Shown here in pieces: positions 6,902-14,423 of a stretch of 16,906 nucleotides of DNA (positions within the stretch are counted from its first letter, which is position 1; each line of letters starts with the position of its first letter). The translations under genes were made by a program, and so were the position numbers. The stretch is taken from NCBI GenBank assembly GCA_029861675.1, contig JAOTYV010000076.1, positions 1 to 16,906 on the forward strand, in the 5' to 3' direction. The DNA is from Alphaproteobacteria bacterium. Lineage in GTDB: Bacteria; Pseudomonadota; Alphaproteobacteria; UBA8366. Below the pieces are notes generated by a model, which had not been told where the DNA came from, made no database searches, and saw only the letters and a program-made list of their open reading frames with translations.

Positions 6902-6930
6902 AGCCGCGCGGCGCGCCCTACGACGAGCAT

Positions 6931-6960
6931 TTGAAACAACCGCAAGCATTCCTGTGCTAT
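6931..6960 (+). promoter_or_regulatory. Candidate promoter for the CDF transporter gene
   Basis: TTGAAA (6931-6936, 5 of 6 to the -35 consensus) is followed after 18 bp by TGCTAT (6955-6960, 3 of 6 to the -10). It would place the start of transcription only a few bases before the ATG at 6973, giving a very short leader, so this is tentative. Confidence 0.25.
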
Positions 6961-6972
6961 GCCTAGGGCGTC

Positions 6973-7908
6973 ATGAATGCGGATCACACGCACGACCATG
7001 CGCACCATCATGGCGGGGCGCACATCCATAGCGGCGTAAACGAACGGCGCATCGGCTGGGCGGCGCTGCTCACGGGTGTTTTCATGCTGGTCGAGGTGGC
7101 CGGCGGCCTGATTGCCGGCTCGCTGGCGCTGCTCGCCGATGCGGGTCACATGCTGACCGATTTCGCCGCGCTCGGCCTCGCCTGGGCGGCGTTCCGGGTG
7201 GCGCGCCGGCCGGCCGACTGGAAGCGCACCTACGGTTTCAACCGCTTCTCCGTCCTGGTCGCCTTCGTCAACGGGTGCAGCCTGTTCGTCATCGCAGGCT
7301 TCATCATCGTCGAGGCGGTGCAGCGCCTGAACGCGCCGGTCGACGTGCTGGGCGGCCCCATGCTGATCGTGGCCAGCGCCGGGCTGATCGTCAACATCGC
7401 CGCCTTCGTCATCCTGCATGGCGCCGACCGCAACAATCTGAATGTGCGCGGCGCGGCGTTGCATGTGCTGGGGGATTTGCTGGGATCGGTCGCGGCCATC
7501 GTCGCCGCGCTGATCATCCTGACAACCGGCTGGACGGCGGCCGATCCGATCCTGTCGGTACTGGTCGCCCTGCTGATCCTGCGCAGCGCCTGGATGGTGG
7601 TGAAGGACTCTAGCCACATCCTGCTGGAAGGCGCACCGGCCGAACTGGACAGCCGCGCGATCGCCGAGGATTTGACTTCACATATTCCGGAAGTCGTGGA
7701 CATCCACCACATTCATGCCTGGTCGATTACCCAGGAGCGCCCGATGATGACCCTGCACGCCCGCGTCTCGGACGAGGCGCGGCCGGAGGTCGTCAGCGCC
7801 GCGATCAAGGCCCGTCTCGCCGAGCATTTCCGGGTCGAACACGCGACCGTCGAGATCGAACACGACGACTGTGCCGATGAAGAGAATGGGGCCGTGACAA
7901 AGCCATAA
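6973..7908 (+). CDS. Cation diffusion facilitator (CzcD/ZitB-like metal efflux transporter)
   Basis: Inner-membrane metal/proton antiporter of the CDF family, 311 aa, usual length. The N-terminus is His-rich (HTHDHAHHHGGAHIH, residues 5-19), as in Zn/Co/Cd exporters. Six hydrophobic segments follow. The transport site is formed by H59 and D63 (ADAGHMLTD) in helix 2 and H164 and D168 (LHVLGD) in helix 5, the HxxxD...HxxxD pattern of Zn-type CDFs. The cytoplasmic ferredoxin-like domain begins near residue 215 and contains VVDIHHIHAWSI, typical of the family. A short agggc Shine-Dalgarno lies before the ATG. Metal specificity is not settled by these motifs; zinc is most likely, and Co or Cd are possible. 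No metal-responsive regulator gene is adjacent, though an inverted repeat lies upstream. Confidence 0.93.
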   Translation: MNADHTHDHAHHHGGAHIHSGVNERRIGWAALLTGVFMLVEVAGGLIAGSLALLADAGHMLTDFAALGLAWAAFRVARRPADWKRTYGFNRFSVLVAFVNGCSLFVIAGFIIVEAVQRLNAPVDVLGGPMLIVASAGLIVNIAAFVILHGADRNNLNVRGAALHVLGDLLGSVAAIVAALIILTTGWTAADPILSVLVALLILRSAWMVVKDSSHILLEGAPAELDSRAIAEDLTSHIPEVVDIHHIHAWSITQERPMMTLHARVSDEARPEVVSAAIKARLAEHFRVEHATVEIEHDDCADEENGAVTKP

Positions 7909-7998
7909 CGCACTGCCGCCAATCCCGCTGCGGCAAACCGTCGACCATCCCTTGTCGACGCAGTACATCACCATACCTACATAGTGAGTGGCCGGTCT

Positions 7999-8018
7999 GG
8001 CCGGTTCGAAAACCGGCC
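7999..8018. repeat. Hairpin in the leader of the alternative oxidase gene
   Basis: ggccggtt and aaccggcc pair perfectly around a 4-nt cgaa loop, ending 34 bp before the oxidase start codon. It lies in the 144-bp gap after the CDF gene. It may be an operator half-pair or an mRNA leader hairpin. No T-tract follows, so it is not an obvious terminator. Confidence 0.45.
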
Positions 8019-8052
8019 TGCTCAAAATGCGGTTGCACCACGGAGTAGCGGT

Positions 8053-8697
8053 ATGCACGGCACGACCCACGACCTCAACCAACACCACGAGCCACGCTCG
8101 ATGAGCGACCATATCGCCTATGGCTTCGTGAAGTTCCTGCGCTTCTTCGCCGATACATTGTTCGCGAAACGCTACGGCCACCGCGCGGTCGTGCTGGAGA
8201 CCGTGGCGGCGGTGCCGGGCATGGTCGGCGGCCTGCTGGTGCACCTGAAGTGCCTGCGCCATATCCGCGGCGACGACGGCTGGATCCGCACCTTGCTGGA
8301 CGAGGCGGAAAACGAGCGCATGCATCTGATGACCTTCATCGAGATCGCGCACCCGACGGCGTTCGAACGCTTCGTCATCATGCTAACTCAGGCGATCTTC
8401 TATAACGCCTATTTCTGGCTCTACCTGTTCTCCTCGAAAACCGCGCACCGCGTGGTCGGCTATTTCGAAGAGGAAGCGGTGATCAGCTACACCCAATACC
8501 TGGAAGAAATCGACGCCGGCCGGCACACCAACGTCGCCGCGCCGCCGATCGCCCGGGAGTATTGGAAGCTGGACGCCAACGCCACGCTGCGCGACGTGGT
8601 CCTCGCCGTGCGCGACGACGAAGCCGGCCACCGCGACGTCAACCACGCCTTTGCGGATTCGCTGACGACCACGCCGAAAGCGCTGGCGGCGGGCTAA
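8053..8697 (+). CDS. aox: Alternative oxidase (cyanide-insensitive quinol oxidase)
   Basis: Membrane-associated di-iron quinol oxidase that reduces O2 to water without pumping protons, 214 aa. All ligand motifs are present: [10 protein letters not shown] (E49), [13 protein letters not shown] (E88 and H91), FEEEAVISY (E139-E141 block) and [12 protein letters not shown] (E190 and H193). The stretch [17 protein letters not shown] (112-128) is the helix expected to sit in the bilayer face. The protein is shorter than plant enzymes because it lacks the mitochondrial presequence and regulatory Cys region, as in other bacterial AOX. The start at 8053 has cggag about 8 nt upstream; the frame stays open further 5', and the ATG at 8101 is a weaker alternative. 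It is preceded by the CDF gene and converges on leuD (9 bp). No respiratory or NO-detoxification genes are next to it, so its regulation cannot be inferred from neighbours. Confidence 0.93.
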   Translation: MHGTTHDLNQHHEPRSMSDHIAYGFVKFLRFFADTLFAKRYGHRAVVLETVAAVPGMVGGLLVHLKCLRHIRGDDGWIRTLLDEAENERMHLMTFIEIAHPTAFERFVIMLTQAIFYNAYFWLYLFSSKTAHRVVGYFEEEAVISYTQYLEEIDAGRHTNVAAPPIAREYWKLDANATLRDVVLAVRDDEAGHRDVNHAFADSLTTTPKALAAG

Positions 8698-8706
8698 TTC
8701 GTCGGG

Positions 8707-9318
8707 CTATTCACCGACGATCCAGGGGATCTCCTGCTTCAACCCCGCCTCGTGCGCGGCGATCTGGTCCTCGTACTGCATGGTGAGCTCGATGTCGTCG
8801 AGGCCGTTCAGCAGCACGTGTTTGCGGAAGCCATCGATTTCGAACGAATAGGCGGTACCGTCCGGCCCGGTATAGCTCTGTTCGGCGAGGTCGATGCTCA
8901 TTGTGGCGCCGGGGTCGGCATGCAGTTGTTCGCGCAGCTTTGCACAAACGGCCGCATCCTGCATGAAGGCGAGCAAGCCGTTCTTGCTCGAATTGCCGAA
9001 GAAGATGTCGCCAAAGCTCGGCGCGATGATCGCGCGGAAGCCGTAGGCGACCAGCGCATGCACCGCGCTTTCGCGCGACGAGCCGCAGGCGAAGTTGGTA
9101 TTGCAGACCAGGATTTTTGCGTCTCGGAACGGCTTCTGATTCAAAATAAAATCGGCTTTCTCCCGCCCCTTCGCGGTGAAGCGCAGATCGTGGAACAGCA
9201 CATTTTCCCAATCCGCGTCCCACTTCTTCAGAAAGCGTCCCGGCGTAATTTGATCGGTGTCCGTGTTCAGCCGGTCGAACGGCGCGGCAACCGCCGTCAA
9301 TGTGGTGAAGGCTTCCAT
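8707..9318 (-). CDS. leuD: LeuD-like small subunit of an isopropylmalate isomerase family hydro-lyase
   Basis: Small (swivelling domain) subunit of an aconitase-superfamily hydro-lyase, 203 aa, normal for LeuD. The N-terminal motif is NTDTDQITPGRFLKK (18-32), against NVDTDQIIP in typical LeuD. The substrate loop is FACGSSRESAVHAL (76-89); canonical LeuD has CGSSREHAPWAL, so H-A-P-W is replaced by S-A-V-H. GFRAIIAPSFGDIFFGNSSKNGLL follows the family pattern. The ATG at 9318 overlaps the leuC stop by one base (TGATG), indicating translational coupling. In the classical role it would pair with LeuC to convert 2- to 3-isopropylmalate in leucine synthesis. The changed loop and absence of leuA/leuB nearby leave open a different 2-hydroxy-acid or alkene-diacid substrate. 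The symbol reflects family membership. Confidence 0.85.
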   Translation of the reverse strand: MEAFTTLTAVAAPFDRLNTDTDQITPGRFLKKWDADWENVLFHDLRFTAKGREKADFILNQKPFRDAKILVCNTNFACGSSRESAVHALVAYGFRAIIAPSFGDIFFGNSSKNGLLAFMQDAAVCAKLREQLHADPGATMSIDLAEQSYTGPDGTAYSFEIDGFRKHVLLNGLDDIELTMQYEDQIAAHEAGLKQEIPWIVGE

Positions 9319-10727
9319 CAGGCGTTCTCCTCCAGCTCGCGGACATCGGTGAACCTGCCCGTGACGGCGGCGGCCGCCGCCATTGCCGCGCTCATCAGAT
9401 GGGTACGCACGCCCGGCCCCTGCCGTCCGACGAAGTTGCGGTTCGAGGTGGAGGCCCAGCGTTGCTGCGGCTTGCCGATATCGCCGTTGAACCCGCAGCA
9501 CATGGAGCAGCCGGCTTCGCGCCATTCCATGCCCGCCTCGACAAATATTTCGTCGAGCCCTTCGGCCTCCGCCTGCGCCTTCACCTGGCCCGAACCCGGC
9601 ACGACGATCGTGGGGGTCTTGGCCTTGCGGCCCTTGGCCACCGCCGCCGCCGCGCGCAGATCGGACAGCCGCCCATTGGTGCAGGACCCGATGAACACGC
9701 CGTCGACGGTCAGGTCGGTAAGCGGCGCGCCCGGTGTCAGCCCCATATAGTCAATGGCGTTTTCCAGTGCCGTGCGCTTCCCCGCATCCGCTTCCGCCGA
9801 CGGATCGGGAATCTTAGCCGTGACCGGCAGAGCGTTCTCCGGACTGGTGCCCCAGGTCACGGTCGGCGCGATCCTGGCCGCATCGATGGTCACCTCGCGG
9901 TCGAATACCGCGCCCGCATCGGTCGGCAGCGTCTTCCAAAGCGCGACCGCCGTCTTCCAGTCGGCGTCATGCGGCGCGAAGGGCCGGCCCTTGAGGTAGT
10001 CGAACGTGGTCTCGTCAGGCGCAATCATCCCGGCGCGGCCGCCCGCCTCGATCGACATGTTGCACACGGTCAGCCGCTCGTCGATCGTCATGGCGCGGAT
10101 CGTCGAGCCGGCATATTCGATGACATGGCCGGTCGCGCCCTGCGCGCCGATCTCGCCGATGATGTGCAGGATCACGTCCTTCGCGGTGACGCCGAAGCCC
10201 CGCTCGCCCTCCACGTTGATGCGCATGGTCTTGGGCTTGCGCTGCCACAGGCATTGCGTCGCCATCACGTGGTAGTGCTCGGTCGAACCGATGCCGAAGG
10301 CGAACGCGCCGAGCGCGCCATGGGTGGACGTGTGTGAGTCGCCGCAGACCATCAGCAGTCCCGGCTGGGTCAGCCCCTGCTCGGGCCCGACCACATGTAC
10401 GATGCCCCGGCGCGGATCGCCGAGCGTGAAGAAGGTGACGCCGAACTCCTCCGCATTGGGACCGCAGCCGGCGACACGCTCGCGCATGTCGGGATCGGTG
10501 ATGTCGTCCAGCTTCGACCCCTTGGTCGAGACGTAATGGTCGGCGGTGCCGAAGGTCAGGTCCGGCCGTCGCAGCTTGCGCCCCTCGGCGCGCAGCCGGG
10601 CGAAGCCCCGTCCCGATCCTTCATGCGCCAGATGCCGGTCGACAAAGAGCAGCGACTGCCCGTCGTCGTGGGTCAGGATGCACGCCCGATCCCAGATCTT
10701 CTCGACCATGGTGCGCGGCTCTGCCAT
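9318..10727 (-). CDS. leuC: LeuC-like large subunit of an isopropylmalate isomerase family hydro-lyase
   Basis: Large [4Fe-4S] subunit, 469 aa, standard LeuC length. Cluster cysteines are C349 (FIGSCTNGR) and C407/C410 (GCSMCCGFNGD). CGDSHTSTHGALGAFAFGIG (128-147) and ASTSNRNFVGRQG are family hallmarks. Two segments depart from canonical LeuC: HEGSGRGF (35-42), where typical enzymes have HEVTSPQAF, and GSTEHYHVMATQCLW in place of the usual TSEVEHVLATQTL-type sequence. These are conserved regions in true LeuC, so this looks like a diverged paralogue. The ATG at 10727 has a ggggagga Shine-Dalgarno 6 nt upstream and begins AEPRTMVEKIWD, the expected N-terminus. It is co-transcribed with leuD (stop/start overlap). 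A plausible promoter lies at 10758-10786. It could be the cell's only isomerase or a second one for another substrate. Confidence 0.86.
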   Translation of the reverse strand: MAEPRTMVEKIWDRACILTHDDGQSLLFVDRHLAHEGSGRGFARLRAEGRKLRRPDLTFGTADHYVSTKGSKLDDITDPDMRERVAGCGPNAEEFGVTFFTLGDPRRGIVHVVGPEQGLTQPGLLMVCGDSHTSTHGALGAFAFGIGSTEHYHVMATQCLWQRKPKTMRINVEGERGFGVTAKDVILHIIGEIGAQGATGHVIEYAGSTIRAMTIDERLTVCNMSIEAGGRAGMIAPDETTFDYLKGRPFAPHDADWKTAVALWKTLPTDAGAVFDREVTIDAARIAPTVTWGTSPENALPVTAKIPDPSAEADAGKRTALENAIDYMGLTPGAPLTDLTVDGVFIGSCTNGRLSDLRAAAAVAKGRKAKTPTIVVPGSGQVKAQAEAEGLDEIFVEAGMEWREAGCSMCCGFNGDIGKPQQRWASTSNRNFVGRQGPGVRTHLMSAAMAAAAAVTGRFTDVRELEENA

Positions 10728-10757
10728 GGCGTCCTCCCCGGATGCGGATATCAAAAT

Positions 10758-10786
10758 ATTTTACCACGCATTCGATGCTATGCAGA
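10758..10786 (-). promoter_or_regulatory. Candidate extended -10 promoter for leuCD
   Basis: On the minus strand TGGTAAAAT gives an extended -10 (TGn plus TAAAAT, 5 of 6) at 10766-10758. A weak -35 (TCTGCA) lies 17 bp upstream. The implied start near 10750 gives a leader of about 22 nt including the leuC ribosome-binding site. Confidence 0.4.
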
Positions 10787-10834
10787 GTCGGGCCGGCCTT
10801 CTGTTTCCCATTGTGCCAGCGTGCTGTGATCCCC

Positions 10835-11716
10835 TTAGTCCCAGCACGTCACCGACACCGTATAGTCATAAGCCGCCTTGGCGAGCACCGCCATCCGCAT
10901 GGCCGTGCCGGGGCCGACCGAATTGTAGCGGACCGATTTGGCGTCCAGAAACGCCCGTATGGTGCGGACACCGACCGCGAAGTTTTCGGAAAACGGAACT
11001 TTCCGTTTGAGGCCAAGCACGGTCATTGCAGCACGCTTCTCAACGATCATGCCAACGGTATTGCCTGCATGGTCGAGCAACGGTCCGGGCCCGCTTAGCG
11101 ATGGGCCGGATGTCGTCACCCGCAGCAGCCGCCCACCGTCGCCCGGCAGCGTTTCGACACCGGCTGTGCCGATGACACTGTCGATCTTGTAGACGCCGCC
11201 CATCCTCGGCAACCCAACCCCGACCACGGTCTCACCGGCGCCGACGCCGACGCCGGCGCGAAAGGCGGCGCTCGTCTTCGACAGATACGATATTTGCGCG
11301 ACCCGCAGCAGGACGAGGCCGCTCGACTTATCCCGCGCCACCAAAGTCGCGGGATGGCCCAACGAGGACGTGCCAATGCGCGCAACGCGGATCGTGACGC
11401 AGTTGCTCGTCGCCGGAACCGCCGCATAGTTGGTCAGAACGAACCCGTCAGCGCCCGAAATACCTGCCACGATTCCGGCAGCCCGGCCCACCAGATGCGG
11501 GCTATGGCCATGTGGCGGTTGAGGTTTCGGTTTAGCCGTCTCGGCGAACGCCGGGATTTGGGCGGCCGCGATTGCGGTGGGCGCCGAAATTGCAAGAACG
11601 GCGAGTATCGTACGGACCTGTTGCCAGGTAGCGGCAAACAAGGTGCGGGGCTGTGCTATGGCAGACTCTCCGGTTTGATTGCAAAAAGACCGCCACTTTG
11701 CGCTGGAAGTCGCCAC
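10835..11716 (-). CDS. Secreted trypsin/HtrA-fold protein, probably catalytically dead
   Basis: Up to 293 aa with an N-terminal signal peptide (hydrophobic core near TILAVLAISAPTAIAAA, cleavage near AFA-E). The body follows the order of S1/S1C trypsin-like peptidases. GADGFVLTNYAAV (88-100) aligns with GxVLTNxHVV, so the catalytic His position is Ala98. DKSSGLVLLRV aligns with the DLALLRV strand, so the Asp position is Gly133. SGPSLSGPGPLLDHAG aligns with the GNSGGPLL site; a Ser remains (S208) but with an extra residue. The C-terminus (NFAVGVRTIRAFLD, then TVSVTCWD) matches relatives that are true proteases. This suggests a pseudoprotease kept for binding. The start is doubtful. The GTG at 11716 has no clear ribosome-binding site, whereas a ggag lies 8 nt before an ATA codon at 11659 that would give a neat signal peptide. 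Confidence 0.72.
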   Translation of the reverse strand: MATSSAKWRSFCNQTGESAIAQPRTLFAATWQQVRTILAVLAISAPTAIAAAQIPAFAETAKPKPQPPHGHSPHLVGRAAGIVAGISGADGFVLTNYAAVPATSNCVTIRVARIGTSSLGHPATLVARDKSSGLVLLRVAQISYLSKTSAAFRAGVGVGAGETVVGVGLPRMGGVYKIDSVIGTAGVETLPGDGGRLLRVTTSGPSLSGPGPLLDHAGNTVGMIVEKRAAMTVLGLKRKVPFSENFAVGVRTIRAFLDAKSVRYNSVGPGTAMRMAVLAKAAYDYTVSVTCWD

Positions 11717-11853
11717 AAGCTAGCACGAAAAATTACGGGCTCGAATTCATCGCAGACCGGCGTGCACAACACACGATGGATTCACGGGCGCACCGGGGCT
11801 AAGCTCCGTCGCCTTGAAGCGCCCTTTTCCGAACACCGCAATGGACACCGTCG
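11717..11853. other. Divergent intergenic region, pseudoprotease / ThDP enzyme
   Basis: This 137-bp gap should carry promoters for both flanking genes. I found no paired -35/-10 boxes I would trust, no inverted repeat of note and no small frame with a ribosome-binding site. Confidence 0.4.
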
Positions 11854-13458
11854 ATGAACAACGCAGACCTGATCGTGCAAATCCTCAAGGAGGCCGGAAT
11901 CAAGCACGGCTTCGGCATTCCCAGCGGCAATGTGCTGCCGCTGATCGAGGCGATGCGCACCGGCGGCATCGAGTTCGTGCTGACCGCGCATGAAGGCTCC
12001 GCCGCGTTCAGCGCGGACGTGACCGGGCGGTTGACCGGCGCGCCCGGGCTCTGCATCGCGACGCTCGGGCCGGGCGCGACCAACCTGACCACCGGGGTCG
12101 GCGACGCCTATCTCGACCGCTCGCCGATGATCGCGCTCACCTGCACGCTGAACACCGACCAGATCGGCCGGCGCATTCAGATGATGATCGACCACCATGC
12201 GCTGTTCAAGCCGATCACCAAGGCGACGCTGCCGCTCCGCCCCGGCTCGATCCGCGAGACCGTCGAAGAGGCGATCCGGATCGCAATGACCGAACCGCAG
12301 GGGCCGGTGCATCTCGATCTGCCGGAGGATGTCTCGCTCGCCCCGGTTTCGGAAGACCCGCCCGCGCAAAGCCCCGGTGTGCCCGCCATGGCGGCGCCGA
12401 CCAAAACCATGTTCGATGCGGCGCACCGGCTGCTCCAGGCCGCGCGCAAGCCGGTCGCGATCGTTGGCACCACGGCGATGCGCCTGAACAATCCCGAATT
12501 GCTGCGCGACTTCGTCAACCGCAACGCCATGCCCTTCGCCTCGACCACCATGGCGAAAGGCATGATCGACGAACAGCATCCACTATCGATCGGTTGTATC
12601 GAGCGTGGACGGCGGCAGGTGCAGCGTAAATTTTTGCGCGGCGCCGACCTGATCGTCGGGCTGGGCTACGACACGGTGGAGTGCGAGTACGAGGTCTTTG
12701 CCGGCGATGTTCCCGTATTGCATATCGGTATCGAAGAAGCGGATGTGGACGCAACGGTCACCGTCGCGGGCGAGGTCGTCGGCAATCTGGATGCCGCGCT
12801 CGACGGCCTGAACGCGCTGGCCCCAGCGGAGAACGACTGGACCGAAGCGGTCGTCGGCGCGCACCGGCAAAAATTTCAGGCCTCGTTGCGGCCGGAGAGC
12901 CCCAACTTCACGCCGCATCAGGCCATCGACATCGTCCGGGCCGCCCTGCCCCGCGACGGCATCCTGTCCTTCGACGTGGGCGCGCACACCCATCAGATCG
13001 CCAGCCAATGGACGGTGCACGCACCGCGCAGCTTCCTGATCACCAATGGCTGGTCCTCGATGGGGTTCGGATTGCCCGGCGCCATCGCCGCGAAGATCGC
13101 GCGGCCCGACCAGCCGGTCGTCTGCATCCTCGGCGACGGGTGTTTCCAGATGACCTGCGGCGAGTTGGCGACCGCGAAGCGGCTCGGCCTCGCCCTTCCC
13201 GTCGTGGTGCTCGACGACCGCTGGCTCAGCCTCATCCAGATCAAACAGGAACACCGGCAATTCGGGCTGTACGGCTCCGAGTTGCAACGCGAGGAATACG
13301 CCACGCCGCCGGCCCACTATTTCGGCGTGCCCGCGGTCGGCGTCACCACGCCGGAAGACCTCGAACGCGCGCTGCAAGCGGCGTTTGCGGCGACCGGCCC
13401 GACCGTGATCGAAGCCATCGTCGATCCGACGCACTACATGGACACGGTGTTCGACTGA
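11854..13458 (+). CDS. Thiamine diphosphate-dependent enzyme, acetolactate synthase-like
   Basis: Three-domain ThDP enzyme of the acetolactate synthase/benzoylformate decarboxylase group, 534 aa. The N-terminal pyrimidine-binding domain has GFGIPSGNVLPL and the activating glutamate E47 in TAHEGSAAFSAD, then GPGATNLTTGVGDAYLDRSP. The central domain runs about 185-325. The C-terminal pyrophosphate domain has ITNGWSSMGFGLPGAIAAK (396-414) and GDG at 427-429, with the metal-site partner at VVVLDDRW (454-455), where most relatives have NN or ND. SLIQIKQ follows as in this family. It lacks a linked ilvN regulatory subunit, so biosynthetic acetolactate synthase is unlikely. A 2-oxo-acid decarboxylase or carboligase is possible, with unknown substrate. 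The ribosome-binding site is weak (gga about 10 nt upstream). It converges on a hydrolase gene (14 bp). Confidence 0.85.
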   Translation: MNNADLIVQILKEAGIKHGFGIPSGNVLPLIEAMRTGGIEFVLTAHEGSAAFSADVTGRLTGAPGLCIATLGPGATNLTTGVGDAYLDRSPMIALTCTLNTDQIGRRIQMMIDHHALFKPITKATLPLRPGSIRETVEEAIRIAMTEPQGPVHLDLPEDVSLAPVSEDPPAQSPGVPAMAAPTKTMFDAAHRLLQAARKPVAIVGTTAMRLNNPELLRDFVNRNAMPFASTTMAKGMIDEQHPLSIGCIERGRRQVQRKFLRGADLIVGLGYDTVECEYEVFAGDVPVLHIGIEEADVDATVTVAGEVVGNLDAALDGLNALAPAENDWTEAVVGAHRQKFQASLRPESPNFTPHQAIDIVRAALPRDGILSFDVGAHTHQIASQWTVHAPRSFLITNGWSSMGFGLPGAIAAKIARPDQPVVCILGDGCFQMTCGELATAKRLGLALPVVVLDDRWLSLIQIKQEHRQFGLYGSELQREEYATPPAHYFGVPAVGVTTPEDLERALQAAFAATGPTVIEAIVDPTHYMDTVFD

Positions 13459-13472
13459 GGCGGCGGCCCGGT

Positions 13473-14285
13473 CTATGGCGAAGCCAGGTGCCGCCGGATA
13501 ACGGATGCAACTTCCGCCGGATGAGTGAGCGGCGACATATGTTCGGCACCCGGGATTATCTCGTAGTCGCAGCCGGGAATTTGGGAGCGCAGGATCTCGC
13601 ACACGCGGCGCTCCGGCATTGTGGTCGCCGCGCCACGGATCACCATTGTGGGCTGGGTGATGCCGCGCACTTCCTCTAACGTCGTTGGGTTGTTGAGGTT
13701 GGATCGCCAATGATGGAGCGCCTGTCCGGTTGTCGAGAGAAAACCGGCGCGCGCCTTTTCCGGTAACCCTGCCCAGGTGCCGGCACCGTTGCGCAAATCG
13801 AGGAACGTCCGCCACGCCTCCTCTTCCTTGCCGGCCACGGCATGGGCGATGAAGCCCTCGGCCAACGCCCGGTATTCGGCGAATAAGTCGTTCTCGCCTG
13901 CTTGCGGCAGTAGCACGGTAACGATCGGCTCGATCAGCACCAGCCGCCGCACCTTCTCCGGCGCCGCCAGAGCCAGCCGGATCGCGGTCGAGCCGCCATA
14001 GGAATGCCCGACGACATCGATCGGCGCATCGCTCACGCGCTCGACCAACGCACGGATCAGCTGCGCCTGCACATCGTGCGTCAGGTCTTTCGTACCGGGC
14101 CAATGGCCGGTCTCACCGAAACCAATCGAGTCCGGCGCGATCAGCCGAAAGTCCGCTTCCAGATGCCCGGTGATTTTGCGCCATTGCCGCCCGGAGCTTC
14201 CACCCGCATGCAACAGGAACACCGGATCGCCGGCGCCGCCATCCGTGTAATGCGCAACTATGGTCTCGTACTTGAAATTCGGCAT
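13473..14285 (-). CDS. Alpha/beta-fold hydrolase
   Basis: Alpha/beta hydrolase, 270 aa, typical size for lactonases, esterases and C-C hydrolases. The oxyanion-hole region is LLHAGGSSGRQW (24-35), and DSIGFGETG follows. The nucleophile elbow is GHSYGGS with S96, and the catalytic His is H249 in PGAEHMSPL. The acid normally follows strand 7 as GxxD; here the sequence is VIRGAATTMPERR, with T221 at that position, so the acid is missing or supplied from another strand. The ATG at 14285 is chosen over upstream in-frame starts because gagga precedes it and homology begins there (MPNFKYETIVAHY). It has no signal peptide and is therefore cytoplasmic. It lies convergent to the ThDP enzyme and 138 bp upstream of (5' to) no same-strand partner except the cupin gene behind it. 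The substrate is not predictable. Confidence 0.85.
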   Translation of the reverse strand: MPNFKYETIVAHYTDGGAGDPVFLLHAGGSSGRQWRKITGHLEADFRLIAPDSIGFGETGHWPGTKDLTHDVQAQLIRALVERVSDAPIDVVGHSYGGSTAIRLALAAPEKVRRLVLIEPIVTVLLPQAGENDLFAEYRALAEGFIAHAVAGKEEEAWRTFLDLRNGAGTWAGLPEKARAGFLSTTGQALHHWRSNLNNPTTLEEVRGITQPTMVIRGAATTMPERRVCEILRSQIPGCDYEIIPGAEHMSPLTHPAEVASVIRRHLASP

Positions 14286-14423
14286 GTCTACATCCTCTAT
14301 GCTGCGCGATTGCCTCATCGCGTGTCTATAGAAGTAGCGCGTACCGCAATCGTGAGCTTGAAGACGACCCGAAGAATTCATGAGGAATGTTTGAGTTATT
14401 CCCCCATTCGGCGCATCGACCTT

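Noticed and set aside
7952..7980. TTGTCG...TACCTA as a promoter before the alternative oxidase
   Set aside because: The -10 matches consensus at only two positions; indistinguishable from chance.
8699..8720. 7-bp stem, 8-nt loop between the alternative oxidase and leuD stops
   Set aside because: The stem is short, the loop is long and there is no T-run on either strand; not enough to call a bidirectional terminator.
9319..9525. Upstream extension of leuD into leuC
   Set aside because: LeuD homology begins at the ATG at 9318; the extension is leuC sequence read in another frame.
12583..14103. Minus-strand open frame of 506 codons spanning the ThDP enzyme and the hydrolase
   Set aside because: It crosses two well-supported genes in another frame, and its translation shows no family pattern.
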